This document shows positions 23,794 through 35,260 of a DNA stretch of 64,000 bases, in pieces. Every line of letters begins with the position of its first letter. The first letter of the stretch is position 1. The stretch is from Vigna angularis (lineage: Eukaryota; Streptophyta; Magnoliopsida; Fabales; Fabaceae), in contig NC_068970.1 of assembly GCF_016808095.1 (NCBI RefSeq), positions 36,304,630 through 36,368,629 on the forward strand. Reading direction: 5' to 3'. The notes under the pieces are model-generated. The model was not told the origin of the DNA, made no database searches, and saw only the letters and a list, made by a program, of their open reading frames with translations. The position numbers were made by a program, and so were the translations under genes.

Positions 23794-26519
23794 AAGATTG
23801 AATACATGAATAACATTGAAAATACCTATTAGGGTTTGGAGTGAGCTCCTCTCAACTGATAGTGGGTCAGAGATTTCATTTTGAAACCCCTTCTTGTGCA
23901 CCCCATTAGGATGTGGAAAATTACTTCTTGCACCTCCCTCTTTTCTTCGTGTTATTATAAACCCATTTTATTAAAAAAATTAATAAACCTACATAACTTC
24001 TTGAATGCAAATCTGTTGTAAATTGTCCTGAAATCATTTTCATAAGTTTATTTCATATTTCATAATTTAGAAGTGATTTCTGGATTAGGATTGCACAAGT
24101 CTTCCTATAAAAAAAAAGGTAAAATAGTGATTTTAACATTATGGGGCGCAGGAGGTACGCATGGAGTATAAAAAGGAATAACCATGCAATGCCTTTCAGG
24201 CTCTTTGCGCCCCGAAGAAAAAATAGCTCATAATTACACTAACACTTTTTCATTTTTCTCAGATTATGTCTAAGACCTTAGTTTTTAAACTTTTATACAA
24301 ATTTTCAATTTCTTTTAAGAATTTTATTGTCATCCAATTTTTACATCACACATGCACTCCATTAGGTTTAAAAATACTATATTTACAGTCATGGTGAACC
24401 ATGATAAGAAAGATCATTATAATAGTAAAGAAAGAAGAAGATTAAGTGTAATTTGATTGTTTTTTTAGGAGATATCATTATAATTCATAGTATTGTTTTT
24501 CAACGTCTTACATTTTTCTGATTTCACCTCTTATTCATTTCAAGATAGATTTTATGGAGTGTATTTTTTTAATATTTAAAAAAGCATTTTCTACCATGAA
24601 AAGTGAAATAAGAAAATTGTGAAGTGTAAGAATTGAAACCTCACCTTAAGCTCCATGGCTTATTTCTACCGAGTGACAAACTTTATTGATAAAATACATT
24701 TTATTTCCAATTATAAGAACTGGATAAAACAATCAATTAAAAATCTTATTCACTTAATACAAATTCAAATTCGTTCTATCCGTTAACAACTTTTGTATAC
24801 ATGAATCCATCCCTAAAAACAGTATTGTTAAAAAATAATTCTTTAAAAGAGTTTTAAAAAATCTAAAATGAATTATAAGAAAAATTGAAAATTTAAAAAA
24901 AAAAAAATTTAAGATTTAATTATAAAAAATTAGTTCAGTTAATTTTAACTTATTAAATATTGATGAGAAGATCTATTAAATTTTAATAGATAATAAATAA
25001 ATTATTAATCATTCACGAACGAATTTTACTCCAATATATTATTTTTATTATAATTTAATTACTTATAGATAAACCAATTGAATAACGCATTAAATGAATT
25101 TCACACCCTTAATTTCCAGCATCTTGTTGGCTTATTTCTATCTCTCCACGTTTCTCTGCCTCTCACTTCATCAATGGAATTCAAGGAAGAAAGTAACTAC
25201 TATTACTGAACGGGTTGGTAAAACAACAAACGAAATTAAATTTCTCACCTATTTTAAAAAGCTATTTCTATTTTAAAAAATAAATATTAAATCTGAAAGT
25301 GGTAGCTATTACTTAGTACTTTTTAATAATTGTATGATTGTGGTGGTTAAGAACTATTACTACATATAATGCTTAAACACATTTATTGATTCCAGATAAA
25401 TCACAGACTTATAATTAATAAACTTAAATTAATTTTGTCTCTTTCTTGTTTTGCATAACTGAAATTTTGCTTCCCATAAATATTATTTCTATATATTCTT
25501 TAATTTTTTTTAAATCAAGTAATTTTGATCTATTATTAACATATTAATTATTTAATTATTATAAGAAAACATTGATACATTCAAGCAAATACAGTGTATT
25601 AAAGTTTGTTGTTAAATCTTACTACTAATTAACGTTTACGTTGATAAGCAATTGACCATATATTATCACCGAAATATATATTCTGTTAGCAATTTTATAT
25701 AATATCAGTTAACTAAAATTATTCAATTTAAAAAGAAACGACATGTATCAAAAGTGGATTTAAGTCTAAGAACTGTTTTTTTTCTTAATTTTTATCACTC
25801 ATGTACTTTCTTTTGCTAAATAGAAATATCACTCATATACAATTTTTTGCTAAAAATTAAAAAAGTGGATAACTTTGGAAATATTATTAATAATTTCATT
25901 TTTCACCATTTCTCGTGTAGTTTTTATTTATAGAAACTAACATCTGGTTTTAGTTATTAAACGTATAAGAACTTAAACGGCATGCCTGTTTAAGTTTACT
26001 GTTTTTAGGTTATTGAGACGTATAAGTAAGATATAGCTATGGAATTTTTTTTACCATTTTCATCGTCTTTGATTGATTTTGGATTGGTGTATACGCGACT
26101 GAAAACTCCCTTTTATGTTCAAGGAATATGGACAATCCCACACTCATTTTCTTGCCCATTATTTTCAATAATTTCATACATACAATTTGCTTTGAATTAA
26201 TTCCAAAACCCCTAAATTTCAACTTGTCTTTGGGATACTTTCTTTACAAAATAGTAATGTTTTTTCTCTTTCTTCTCTGTTACATGTATCATACATCATA
26301 AAATGAATACTTATATTACTATATATGCAAACTATCTAAGTAGGGTTCATAAATTTTTAAAGGAGTAGATTGTGAAAACATGTTATATTCGTGTGTTTAA
26401 TACATAGAGGAAGTAGTTTATTTTTCAAAGAGAAGACGGCCAATGCATTTAATATTATTAAAGCATTAATGCCATAATTTTTAATAAATTTCATAATTTA
26501 TTTATTCCTCAATCCTGAA

Positions 26520-26521
<2 letters not shown>

Positions 26522-26575
<54 letters not shown>
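26522..26575. repeat. (TA)n microsatellite
   Basis: Uninterrupted TA run of about 54 bp. Confidence 0.95.
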
Positions 26576-26578
<3 letters not shown>

Positions 26579-26702
26579 CGAAGTATTTAACTTCTTTCAA
26601 TCATCTACATAATCAAACTATATATACCGAAGATGATGATGATTATAAATTATTTATCCTAATAGTTACGCTAAAACAAAGCTTATAGCTTTATTTATTT
26701 AT

Positions 26703-26703
<1 letters not shown>

Positions 26704-26755
<52 letters not shown>
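26704..26755. repeat. (TA)n microsatellite
   Basis: Uninterrupted TA run of about 52 bp, 130 bp from the previous tract. Confidence 0.95.
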
Positions 26756-26759
<4 letters not shown>

Positions 26760-27704
26760 ATTATTTTGTCCATAATAAAATATTATTTATTTTTATTAAT
26801 TAATAATCTAAATTTTTTTAATATCATAATATGCAATTACAGAATATTTTATATCAATTATGAGTTAATATAGAAAGTAAAAGCTTTTGATGTCAGTTGA
26901 TAATTTATGTAGGAAGCAAGTTTCTACATCAATTATATAGTATAATTGATGAATATATAACCTTTTATATCAATTATAATTTACAACTCGTCTAATCGAT
27001 TAAAACTATTTAAAATATAGCAGGTGGTGTTTTTATTAATAAAAAAATGTAATATTTTTTAAAATTTCAACAAACAAAAAAATGGTCACATTAGAAAACT
27101 TGTAACCAAATTTATAATAATGTTAACAAAATCAAATTTCTATATCTGAAAAGAAAAAAAACAAATAAAAGATTCAGTGTTCAAAATATAATTAACACAA
27201 GAAATAATGAGGAATTAAGAGAGTAAAAACTACAAGTCAAAGTATGCATACAACATTCAAGTAGATAAAAAATAAAGATAAATGTATAAAAGATTAAAAA
27301 TGAACTACGATTGGAGTAAGAAACTAAAAACGGAAATATTTAAAAATTGAGGAAACTAACATTATGATAAATTGATATAGCAAACGGGAATACTTAAAAA
27401 TTCCTGAATTATTTTTTACATATTCTTTTGCAAAAATAAAAAGGTTATTTTTCATGAATTTTTTTATCGTGAAGATTTTTAAATTTTCCACAAATATAAT
27501 TGTAGAAAATCTAAATACTAAAGCAACATTGAGTAAGAATAAGGTTTTTTGATAAAAAGAGAAAGTGATTGTGGCTGATTATGTAATTTCCCACATATAC
27601 GAATTCATGAGAATATATAGTATAATTTTATACTAAAAGGTATTTATGGAAAATTAAATTTCTGACGACTAGAATTCCATAGAAATATAAAGTTAGTTTT
27701 ATAT

Positions 27705-27713
27705 TAAAAGGAT
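27705..27713. repeat. left 9-bp target site duplication (taaaaggat)
   Basis: Identical to 29121-29129 on the other side of the Mutator-like element. Confidence 0.9.
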
Positions 27714-29120
27714 GGTTTAAACCCTCCCTTGATCCTCAAGTTTGTATGAAAATCTCAGTTGGGTCCTCAAGTTTTTTTTTGTCTCAATTGGGTCATATTT
27801 TTTGTAAAAATGAACAAATTTTACCCTAACCGTTAAATTGTAACAAACGGCGTTAGTTGGTGCTGACATGTTGCATAATTAATACGCTGATGTCAAAATA
27901 TTTGATTACGTGGAATTTTTATTTAATTTGAGAGATTATGACATGGCACCGTTGTATTGTAGATTTCTGTTCAAGATGAGACAGAGGAAGAGCATTCCGA
28001 CTTTCTTGTGACCAGCGAACTTGCAGATCCAAAGGAACAACCTCTCCTTCTCCTTCTCCTTGAGCATCTTTGTTACCTTTCGTGCAGAGCCGTTCTATAC
28101 CTGTTTATCCAAAGACCCATAACTTCCAGAACGAATTCAAATACCCAATGGAGCAGACATTTATGCCCCACTCATTCCTCACCCTTCTCTTTCTCTCCAC
28201 CCAGATCACGCATTCATCCACGCAACAAAATCCAACGCCACCAATTCCCAATGCACTCTCATCAATCCCACTCTCACTTCCAACTCAAAAATGGGAAAAA
28301 AAAAACAAATAAACAATAACAATAGGAATAGGAATAAAACAAAGTTGATTCCCCTTTGTGGTTACTCAAGATCCCGAAATAACACAAAGAACAGAACCGA
28401 ATGAAACTCGCGCCTCCTGAAAAATCAACTGAAATATGTTCATGTTACACTGAAAAATTCTCCAGAAATGAGGACGAATCTAGGGTTTCTGATTGGCCCT
28501 GTAGGGGTTTTCCGAAATCCGACACTGGGAAGAAATCCGAGATCGCAATATTCAAACTGTAAAAAAGAAATGGTTTATTTTTCCGCTGATCCGGAAGTGA
28601 GGAAGATGATCTCAGAGTCAGATAAAAATTTCATTGAATATTATTTATAAGAGGGAAAATTACCTTATTGGGGATTAAAATTTTTATGAAAATAGAAACC
28701 TGAAAATTAACTCAACGCTGTTACAGTTCATCTGAAATCTCTCAAATTAATGTGTATCTGTAACTGAATCGAGAAGAATGGCATTTTTTTGGTCTGTGAT
28801 TGTGTTGTAGATGGTGGGTGGCGCCGGTGGAGCAACAATGGAGGAGGAAGCAGAGGGAGAGGGAGGTAATCAAAACATCACCACGTGCCATGTCATAATC
28901 TCTCAAATTAAATAAAAATTCCACGTAATCAAATATTTTGACATCAGCGTATTAATTATGCAACACGTCAGCACCAACTAACGCCGTTTGTTACAATTTA
29001 ACGGTTAGGGTAAAATTTGTTCATTTTTACAAAAAATATGACCCAATTGAGACAGAAAAAAACTTGAGGACCCAACTGAGATTTTCATACAAACTTGAGG
29101 ACCAAGGGAGAGTTTAAACC
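27714..29120. mobile_element. Mutator-like element with long TIRs (candidate Pack-MULE)
   Basis: A 1407-bp element with 236-bp terminal inverted repeats (27714-27949 and 28885-29120), more than 90% identical by eye. It is flanked by a perfect 9-bp duplication, the hallmark of Mutator superfamily insertion. The outer ends read GGTTTAAAC(C/T)CTCCCTTG. There is no transposase, so it is non-autonomous. The 935-bp interior (27950-28884) is clearly less AT-rich than its surroundings. It has signal-peptide-like short frames on both strands: a plus-strand frame from ATG 28149 and a minus-strand 'MARGDVLITSLSLCFLLHCC' frame whose ATG lies in the right TIR. This suggests captured gene pieces, but I could not name the donors. 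Confidence 0.88.
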
Positions 29121-29129
29121 TAAAAGGAT
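29121..29129. repeat. right 9-bp target site duplication (taaaaggat)
   Basis: Matches 27705-27713. Confidence 0.9.
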
Positions 29130-29725
29130 TTATGGTAAATTAAATTTCCCAGAATTAGATTTTGCACCACTCCCATACTTACACTAACACAAAATTATCA
29201 CGAAATTTATAAAATTGATAAAATTTACCCCTCTGAAACTCCTTGAGCACTTACTCGCATATGATTGTATTTTGTAGTGTTCATTCTTTGTCTTGAGTAA
29301 TCTGAAAGAGATTAGATCCTGCCCTAAATAAGGACATTCTTTCCAAAAGCGAAAAAGAAAATGCTAAAGTTAATTCCATGTGATATCATATGGAATTCAT
29401 GTTAGTTTTGATGGCTAGCTAGTAGTTGCCGAACATCTAATACCTATCCATCACTGATTCCATATCACTTCCACTTTCTTTGTTTCCACAAGAATTAGAG
29501 CCGACCAATTCGGCTAAAAATAAAGTGAGATAAATATATTGAGTATTTAATAAAATTTTATTGGAATTTAATAATTTTTTAATACAGATTGAGATTTTCT
29601 AATTTATCACTAAATCGCAATACAAAAAATAGTAATACCAAATTTAAAGTTGCAGTAAAAAGTTGTGTTTAAATAACAATTAATTTTGTAAATGTTTAGC
29701 TATTCCTGTTACTAAAACTGTTACG
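29130..29725. other. AT-rich intergenic DNA
   Basis: No feature that I can support between the Mutator-like element and the LINE fragment. Confidence 0.4.
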
Positions 29726-30070
29726 AAGAGATTTTCATGGGGATGGGAAGTAGCAGGTAGAAAAATTACTTGGATAAAGTGGGATACCCTATGCAAATCC
29801 AAGGAACGAGGTGGAATAGATATTAAGGATGTTAGGTTGTTTAATAATGCTTTTGTTTGGCAAAGTGCAAATGGAGGTTAGGAATGATCGAGAAGGAATT
29901 GTGGAAGGACATTTTAGAATAAAAAACATGGAGAAATATGAATGACATTGACACTTCTAGAAAGACGATGGAGGGATATGAGGAGAGTGACTGGTTCGAG
30001 TAATTTTATGTTTGTTAGTTTTAGGTTTGACGTAAATGTTGAAACTTAGTTAGATTGGGTTAAGGTTGTT
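29726..30070 (+). pseudogene. LINE reverse-transcriptase C-terminal fragment
   Basis: In one frame, 29726-29881 encodes KRFSWGWEVAGRKITWIKWD followed by 'TLCKSKERGGIDIKDVRLFN' before a TAG. This is the conserved block downstream of the polymerase core of plant L1-type LINEs (FLWGG...RKI.W..W...C.PK..GGLGIKDL..FN). After small shifts, 'RWRDMRRVTGSS' near 29970 resembles the next LINE block. No 5' part, poly(A) tail or target duplication is visible, so this is a short decayed fragment. Confidence 0.7.
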
Positions 30071-32008
30071 TGTAAATTTGAATAGTCTAAAAAGTAATAT
30101 AATTAATTGGATAAATGCAATCCATAAAAATTCCTACTCCTAATTAATAATTGATACTTGCAATCAAATTCTGGTGCACATGCATGGCTCACGACATGTC
30201 TAACATGCCCAACTACTGCACTTTATATGCAGAAAAGCACTGATACAACATGCCAACACAGGTATTAGAAACTAAGTTCCATGGCACTATACTTGTTAGG
30301 TGCCTCAAAAAGTCATATTATGAAGCCATGACTGCTGATTTTTCTACGTCATTTAGAGCACTAAGCAAATGTGGTGTACACACCACGTGCAAACCACTTA
30401 TATATCCTTATATAGGCTTCAAAGTTTAACGTGTTTGTTGGTTTGCCACATGGTTTCTGCTCTAACTTCACTATCTTCATTCAACAATGTCTTGAGATAT
30501 TTGCTTCATCTTTTGTCCCCATCACCTTCATATGTAAAAATCATTAGTTTCAACCACTTTAATCCCTGTCTGCCACATAATCTCATTTAGAGATCTCATC
30601 TTATAAAAAATCTAACTCATTAGTATGAATCTTGTAATATCATAAAATTAAAATAAGTCAAAGTCTACACGTTCAAATAACATCAACATTTGTTTAGTCA
30701 TAACTGATAATTTACATTCCAATTCACATTTTAAGAAAAATATTGATAATGCAAGTAACACCTACTTTATGGGAAGGTAAGAAATTCTAAGAGAGATTGA
30801 ATACAAAGTCTGAAAAATAATTATGGCAATTGTTTCAATATTTTTAATGGGTTCTTTATTAACTTAAACATTGACACTGTATTTGAAATTTCTCACGTAT
30901 CAGCTAGCCAAACCTTTCTCCATAGATTCAACCTACCCATGTGGCTCACGAAGTGAAGAAAATTTGGTTTTCTATCTGCATATTGATAACAACCATTAGG
31001 GTTGTCTAGTAGAATTTGGCAAAGTTCGATTTCAATCCCCACAACTCATAGATGAATATGTTCGTTGAATTAAGTATTTCAAAAAGTGAATCTCAGATCT
31101 AAAGGTTTGAAGCAGATTCAGAAGAGGAGATTCGGCCAATTCATGCTAACTAGATTTGACAGCTATACTAAATATAGATCTCAAGATCCAATAGTCTAAA
31201 GAAAGATTGTGGAAACACTACTTTTGAAAATGATCATGGAATGATATAATAATTCAACACATGTTACACTTACTACTCATTGAGTTTTTCACAACTCCTC
31301 CACCCACTCCGCACTCTCACACTGGTCCCATTTGAGTTCACACACTCCACACTCAATCACAATTCGTCTGAAGATCAAAGCAGCGTAATGACAAACACAA
31401 CAACAAAAACAAAGTAAACCCTAGTTAATGTTTCACATAAATCTGCTCCCACTTTGTCGTGTTGTTACATCAACGTGTTTGTCTTCTGTGTTTCTTAGCA
31501 TCCCTTTTTCCTCTCTTCCACATATCCCCGCACCATGACCACGACTACTTTGCACCACCACCACATCATTTTCAAATACCTTGGTTTGGAAGATGATAAT
31601 AGAGCCCTCGTTTGGGTTATTCAGGTAACGCTGATTAAAGAGATCAAAGGTATTCAAGAAGGGGTTTTAATTTGAGAAAAACAAACAAAGCTCAAAGGCT
31701 AATAAATCAGATATTCCCAGTGGGTGTTAAAGAGCCTTGATATTATTACAAAATAACATATATTTTAGATTTTCTAAATTAACTTCTTTGTAATTTTACA
31801 TTTTTTATATTAAAAAACTAATATATGTTATATATGCTCTAACTTTTTGCAAACGAAAAGTCATTGGCATACTTTGAATTGAAAAAAAATTGTGCAAGTG
31901 GAAAAGGTATTTTCTGCACATTAGAAATTATTAGTTTGTATTGGTTTTAAGATTTATTTAAAGTATCATATGTATTACAATTTTAGGTTTTGATTTAAGT
32001 GATTAATA

Positions 32009-32011
<3 letters not shown>
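30071..32011. other. intergenic DNA, no supported gene
   Basis: The patch 30180-30600 is less AT-rich and contains a TATA-like 'ccttatatagg' near 30410 and a CACGTG at about 30384, so it may be promoter-like. The minus-strand open frame at 31433-31657 has reasonable codon balance but no motif I recognise and starts from TTG. Neither is strong enough to call as a gene. Confidence 0.3.

Positions 32012-32066
<55 letters not shown>
32012..32066. repeat. (TA)n microsatellite
   Basis: Uninterrupted TA run of about 55 bp. Confidence 0.95.
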
Positions 32067-32068
<2 letters not shown>

Positions 32069-32385
32069 GCATTATCTTATTTTTAGTGGAATTTTGTTGA
32101 GATAAAGTACATTTGATATCTTGTTTTGTTTAATATGCTATTTAGGGGGGGAAAACGCATAACAGTATTTCACAATATCTGAATCCACATTAGTTTATGA
32201 CAAAAAAAAGATGTAAAATGTGTCAGTTTTTACATTAGTTACAGTCACTTTCTCCACCAATTGTAATCACTAAAACAAAAAATATAACACATTCTACATC
32301 TCCCCCACATTCAATGGGGAATAATACCATTTGTTACATGATAAATAATATTAAAATTTTCTTATTTTCTATATTGGTTTAATAG

Positions 32386-32533
<148 letters not shown>

Positions 32534-33108
32534 GTCCAAAAGAAGCTATGCAAAAAAAAACTAACTGAATTTCAATCTTATTTAGCCTCTATGTTTTCTA
32601 TAAATTTTACATACAAAGCACAACCTAACTTGATTCTTTCTATAGAAATTAATTTGAAGATTTTGAAATGAAAAAAAAAACGAATAAAAGGGAAAATAAA
32701 AGCTCAATTCACTTATTCAATACTCATACAATTTCTTTTATTATACTAAAGATTGAGATGAATCAATTTAATTAACTAATTAAACTGAACAAACACATCA
32801 TTGCACTAAAAAAAATATCCATCAAATAAAAATATCAGAAAAAAAGTAACAAACTTGGAATATTAAACCATTAATCTAAAACTTAACTAAAGTGTTGTCA
32901 AAATTAGTTGTAACCCGCGAACCAACCCGTCCCACCACGAGTTTGAGTTGGGTTGGGTTTGAAAAAAATGTAATTTTTTATGTGGGTTAGTTTCCAACCC
33001 GGCTCACTTAGAACTCGGCTCATCCGGGTTGAACCCGTGGTGAGCCGAGTTGGCTCACCAACCCACCTAATTTAATTAAATTATTTATTATTTTGTGTTT
33101 CAATATTA

Positions 33109-33111
33109 TTA
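33109..33111. repeat. left 3-bp target duplication (tta) of CACTA element
   Basis: tta directly before CACTA, matched by tta at 34376-34378. Confidence 0.7.
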
Positions 33112-34375
33112 CACTAATAAAATATAAAGTTTTTAACTTGAGCATTTCACACCGGTTTAGTTGTAACCGAAGCAAAAAATGGTGCGGTGAAATTTTTGTA
33201 ATTATCGCAAACGTATATGCCTCGGTTCAAAAAGAACCGATGCCTAAAACTGGCGCGATGACATTTTTGTAATTATCGTGCAATGGTAATGGTATATGTC
33301 TCGGTTAAAAAAGAACAGATGCCTAAAACTGGCGCAGTGACATTTTTGTAATTATCGCGCAAAGGTATATGTCTCGGTTATTTAGAGAACCGAGGCATAA
33401 AATAACTGATTTTTTTTTTCATTTTTTTGAGAGGGTTTAGGAAACGGTTCTTTATAGAATCGAGGCCATAGACCCTTATTGCCTCGGTTAAAAAAATAAC
33501 CGAGGTAATAACATGTTTTTAGAGAACGAAGGAATAAAATAACTGATTTTTTTGTTAATTTTTTTGAGAGGGTTTAGGCAACGGTTCTTTATAGAACCGA
33601 GGCCATAGACCCTTATTGCTTCGGTTAAAAAAATAACCGAGGTAATAACATGTTTTTAGGGTTAAATTTCGCAAACGAGTCTCTTGCACATTTGAAACAT
33701 TTGTAAACTCCTTTGCGCCGTTGCTGCTCTCTTCACGCCTTCCAAACCATCATCTTCAATTTCTTTCATTTTTTTTCTTTTGTTTTTCATTAATTAATTG
33801 TTTCTGTACCATTGTCTTTCATTTTCACCAATTAATTTTGTGCACATGTGCTCTTTGGATGTTTATTTCATTTTGTTTCAGCACACAAGCCACCTTCAAC
33901 CTTCAAGGTTAGTTTCATTTTAAGTTTTTGATGTTTTCGTTTTGCAAAGTTTGAAAAAAAAACAATTTTTTTTTATAAAAATAGAAAACGATTAACCGGA
34001 GTGAAAGTTAGAGTCTTTTTAAGATTTGCAATGCAAATATTTTTTAAACTTCAGATTACAGGTTTGTTTCTGGGTTTGTGTTCTTGTATATATGCTATGG
34101 AATGTTTGCAAAAACGAATGATTTTTTTTAAAGAAAACATACTTTAGACAACGGTTCTAAACCGCAACCGAGGTCATAGAACCTTAAATTAATTTTTAAT
34201 GGTTTACGACCTCAGTTCAAACCAGAACCGAGACAATAATCATAAGTTTTTTACTTCTGTTTTTGAACCGAGGTCAAAAGTCCAGAATTTTTACCTCGCT
34301 TGAATATACCTCGGTTTTATAACCGTGGTCATAAACCCAAAACAACTGAGGCAATAGCCCTTCGTTACACTAGTG
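33112..34375. mobile_element. non-autonomous CACTA (En/Spm-type) element
   Basis: The element begins CACTA (33112-33116) and ends TAGTG (34371-34375), with tta on both sides; CACTA elements make 3-bp duplications. At 1264 bp it is too short for transposase genes and has none. Both subterminal regions carry many copies of cctcggtt or its complement aaccgagg, as expected for transposase-binding repeats. A direct duplication of about 137 bp lies within about 33384-33658 (the word acatgttttt recurs at 33511 and 33648). It sits inside the hAT-like copy A, so it inserted later. Confidence 0.82.
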
Positions 34376-34378
34376 TTA
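34376..34378. repeat. right 3-bp target duplication (tta) of CACTA element
   Basis: Matches 33109-33111. Confidence 0.7.
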
Positions 34379-34399
34379 GTTAGCATTTTTTTATTATAT

Positions 34400-34870
34400 T
34401 GTTGATAATACCTACCGAACGGTTAGCATCCATGACCGTTCGATTCATTCGCTACATCAACAATTGGGCCATAATTGAGCCAGCGTTTAAGTTATTTTTG
34501 GGTCAATAGTCCAACAGACGATAAAATAATCAAAGATATCTTATTATAGATATCGATAAGCCGTTTATGAGTAACTAATCGAATCTTATGGTAAGTTTGT
34601 TTTTATTTGATCTATGAAACACTTATAAATATAATGATAGGGCCAAAAGTCAGGTACGTTCGACCAGAACTCAAATACTCAATTGTGATAAACAATTCAC
34701 TAAATCGCTCCTAACTTGAGCGTCAGAGTGCCTTTTACAGGTACCTCCCCCCCTTGGTCAAGAATACAAGCGAGCGGAGCAGGCGACTCAAGCATTGGAA
34801 AGTAGGAAAGTCACGTCAGAAAAGTACGTCTCTCAGTCCTACACATTATATGCAGGAACATGTTTCAAGA
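34400..34870 (+). mobile_element. LTR-like fragment
   Basis: Starts tgttgataatacc. It contains the block 'cgctcctaacttgagcgtc' followed by 'agagtgccttttacaggtac', which resembles the end region of plant Ty3/gypsy LTRs. It is absent from hAT-like copy B, so it is another insertion into copy A. The borders are uncertain: attatat occurs just before the start and near 34844-34850, but the ends do not give a clean TG...CA unit. Confidence 0.4.
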
Positions 34871-35260
34871 GAGAAAAATATTATAGATTTATCTATTCAA
34901 GACTCTAATATTATAAATGGACAAGTGATACAAAAACTATCAATATTAAAAACTTATTTGTTCGCCTTTTGTGCTTGTTTTTGGATTACGCTTGGTATAT
35001 GATATTTTTTTTATTTTGAATTGTCTTAGGAGTTTAACATCATTTTAGAATAAAATTTATTTAAATGTGAATTAAAAAAAATTATAATTTTTTTATTTAA
35101 AAAAAACTTATAATTAAGTGAGCCAGTGAGCTAACCCGTGGTGGGTCAAGCCGGGTTCGAATTCTTTTAGCTCGCTAATAAGTGAGCCAAGTTGAGTTGG
35201 TTCACTAAGTGATCAACCCGTGGTGAGCCGAGTCGAGGCGGGTTATCCGTTTTGACAGTT

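Larger units (their letters stand above)
23794..27704. other. AT-rich intergenic DNA
   Basis: No gene or named element that I can support. It holds two TA tracts (26522-26575 and 26704-26755). The patch at 23830-24230 is less AT-rich, with gcacc and ggggcgc words repeated in opposite orientations, and may be a decayed element. Confidence 0.35.
32892..35260. mobile_element. hAT-like repeat, copy A, carrying nested insertions
   Basis: The outer ends are inverted: left gtgttgtcaaaa...aacccgc, right gcgggtt...ttttgacag. Both subterminal regions are rich in aacccgtggtgagccgagtt-type words. Copy B (46518-47449) has the same left block (about 180 bp) and right block (about 150 bp) in the same order. 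Termini with TGTCAAAA are typical of plant hAT elements, but I find no 8-bp duplication, so the superfamily is inferred. The native left part is about 32892-33108 and the native right part about 35040-35260. Between them lie a complete CACTA insertion and an LTR-like segment. No transposase is visible. Confidence 0.55.

Noticed and set aside
23830..24230. Possible MITE with gcacctccc / ggggcgcaggagg ends
   Set aside because: The inverted words match over only about 8-10 bases and no target duplication was found.
31433..31657. 74-codon minus-strand frame with fair codon balance
   Set aside because: It starts from TTG, has no motif I recognise and no splice or promoter support. It was left in the intergenic note.
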